Made by a program: the position numbers and the translations under genes. The notes beneath the pieces are model-generated. The model was not told the origin of the DNA. It did no database searches and saw only the letters and a list, made by a program, of their open reading frames with translations. 5,887 nt of DNA from Pseudomonadota bacterium (GTDB lineage Bacteria > Pseudomonadota > Alphaproteobacteria > Rhizobiales > Xanthobacteraceae): the NCBI GenBank assembly GCA_023432885.1, contig JAEZEU010000351.1, positions 1-5,887 of the forward strand. Direction: 5' to 3'. This document shows, piece after piece, positions 5,301 to 5,887 of the stretch (position 1 is the first letter of the stretch; every line of letters starts with the position of its first letter).

Positions 5301-5887
5301 ATGCTGCCCCTTCAGGGAATTGTGGTCCTTGCGGTGGAGCAGGCGGTGGCCGCGCCGTTCTGCTCCTCGCGCCTCGCCGACGCCGGCGCCCACGTCATCA
5401 AGATCGAGCGGCCGGAGGGCGATTTCGCCCGCGGCTATGACGCCGCCGCCAAGGGCCAGAGCAGCTATTTCGTCTGGCTCAACCGCGGCAAGGATTCGGT
5501 CGTCATCGATCTTGCGACCGAGGAAGGCCGGCAGTCCCTGGAAGAGTTGATCGCCGGCGCTGACGTGCTGCTGCAGAACCTGAAGCCGGGCTCGATGGAC
5601 AAGCTCGGCTTCACGCGGGAGCGGCTGCGCAAGGACTATCCCTCACTGATCACCTGCACCATCACGGGTTACGGCGACGAAGGCCCCTACGCGCACCGCA
5701 AGGCCTATGATCTTCTGATCCAGGCCGAGAGCGGGCTTGCTTCAATCACCGGCGGACCGGAGGGCGCCTCGCGCGTCGGCATGTCGATCGTGGACGTCGC
5801 GACCGGCGCCACGGCGCACGCCGCGATCCTCGAGGCGCTGATCGGCCGCGGGCGCACCGGCAAGGGCGTCGACATCCGCATCTCGAT
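5301..5887 (+). CDS. Class III (CaiB/BaiF family) CoA-transferase, N-terminal half
   Basis: The 195 visible residues, about half of a typical 390-400, match family III CoA-transferases, which move CoA from an acyl-CoA donor to a free acid through an aspartyl-CoA anhydride intermediate. Visible features are the opening PLQGIVVLAVEQAVAAPFC (3-21), the nucleotide-fold segment RLADAGAHVIKIERPEGDFAR (from 24), NRGKDSVVIDL (61-71), LLQNLKPG (90-97), the GYGDEGPY turn (123-130), YDLLIQAESGL (136-146), and Asp165 in SIVDVATG, which aligns with the catalytic Asp of the family (Asp169 in formyl-CoA transferase). The start has a good ribosome binding site overlapping the stop of the dehydrogenase gene. 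The same fold includes alpha-methylacyl-CoA racemases; the YDLLIQAESGL stretch favours a transferase, but the missing half would help decide. Substrate unknown. A likely role is to activate the acid used by the partner dehydrogenase. Confidence 0.87.
   Translation, partial: MLPLQGIVVLAVEQAVAAPFCSSRLADAGAHVIKIERPEGDFARGYDAAAKGQSSYFVWLNRGKDSVVIDLATEEGRQSLEELIAGADVLLQNLKPGSMDKLGFTRERLRKDYPSLITCTITGYGDEGPYAHRKAYDLLIQAESGLASITGGPEGASRVGMSIVDVATGATAHAAILEALIGRGRTGKGVDIRIS

Overview
The window is GC-rich, densely coding DNA with a strong G/C bias at third codon positions. The protein sequences suggest an alphaproteobacterium, probably of the Bradyrhizobium/Rhodopseudomonas/Afipia group. This placement rests on codon use and remembered resemblance, not on a search. 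No RNA gene, insertion sequence, CRISPR array or phage gene was seen.

Layout. (1) Positions 1-989, minus strand: an isovaleryl-CoA-dehydrogenase-type acyl-CoA dehydrogenase whose C-terminus lies beyond the left edge. (2) Positions 990-1197: a divergent control region with a perfect 9-bp inverted repeat (1061-1080), a candidate promoter for each direction, and a 7-bp hairpin in the leader of the rightward gene. (3) Positions 1198-2469 and 2541-3815, plus strand: two tandem, clearly paralogous cytochromes P450 of the CYP153 type (bacterial terminal alkane/fatty-acid hydroxylases), 71 bp apart. (4) Positions 3816-4120: a 305-bp gap with no convincing gene, only a 33-codon ORF of doubtful status and small palindromes. 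(5) Positions 4121-5290, plus strand: a second, different acyl-CoA dehydrogenase, complete. (6) Position 5301 to the right edge: the N-terminal half of a class III (CaiB/BaiF) CoA-transferase, tightly coupled to the dehydrogenase.

How the genes may work together (inference). The CYP153 enzymes would oxidise the terminal methyl group of a hydrocarbon or similar hydrophobic compound to an alcohol. After further oxidation to the acid by enzymes not seen here, a CoA-transferase could activate it and the acyl-CoA dehydrogenases could begin beta-oxidation. The isovaleryl-type dehydrogenase sharing a control region with the P450s hints at branched or isoprenoid-like chains, but could equally be leucine catabolism next door. 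The ferredoxin and ferredoxin reductase that CYP153 enzymes require are not in the window. The most interesting points are the palindrome between the divergent genes and the pair of CYP153 paralogs, which differ most in regions expected to contact substrate.
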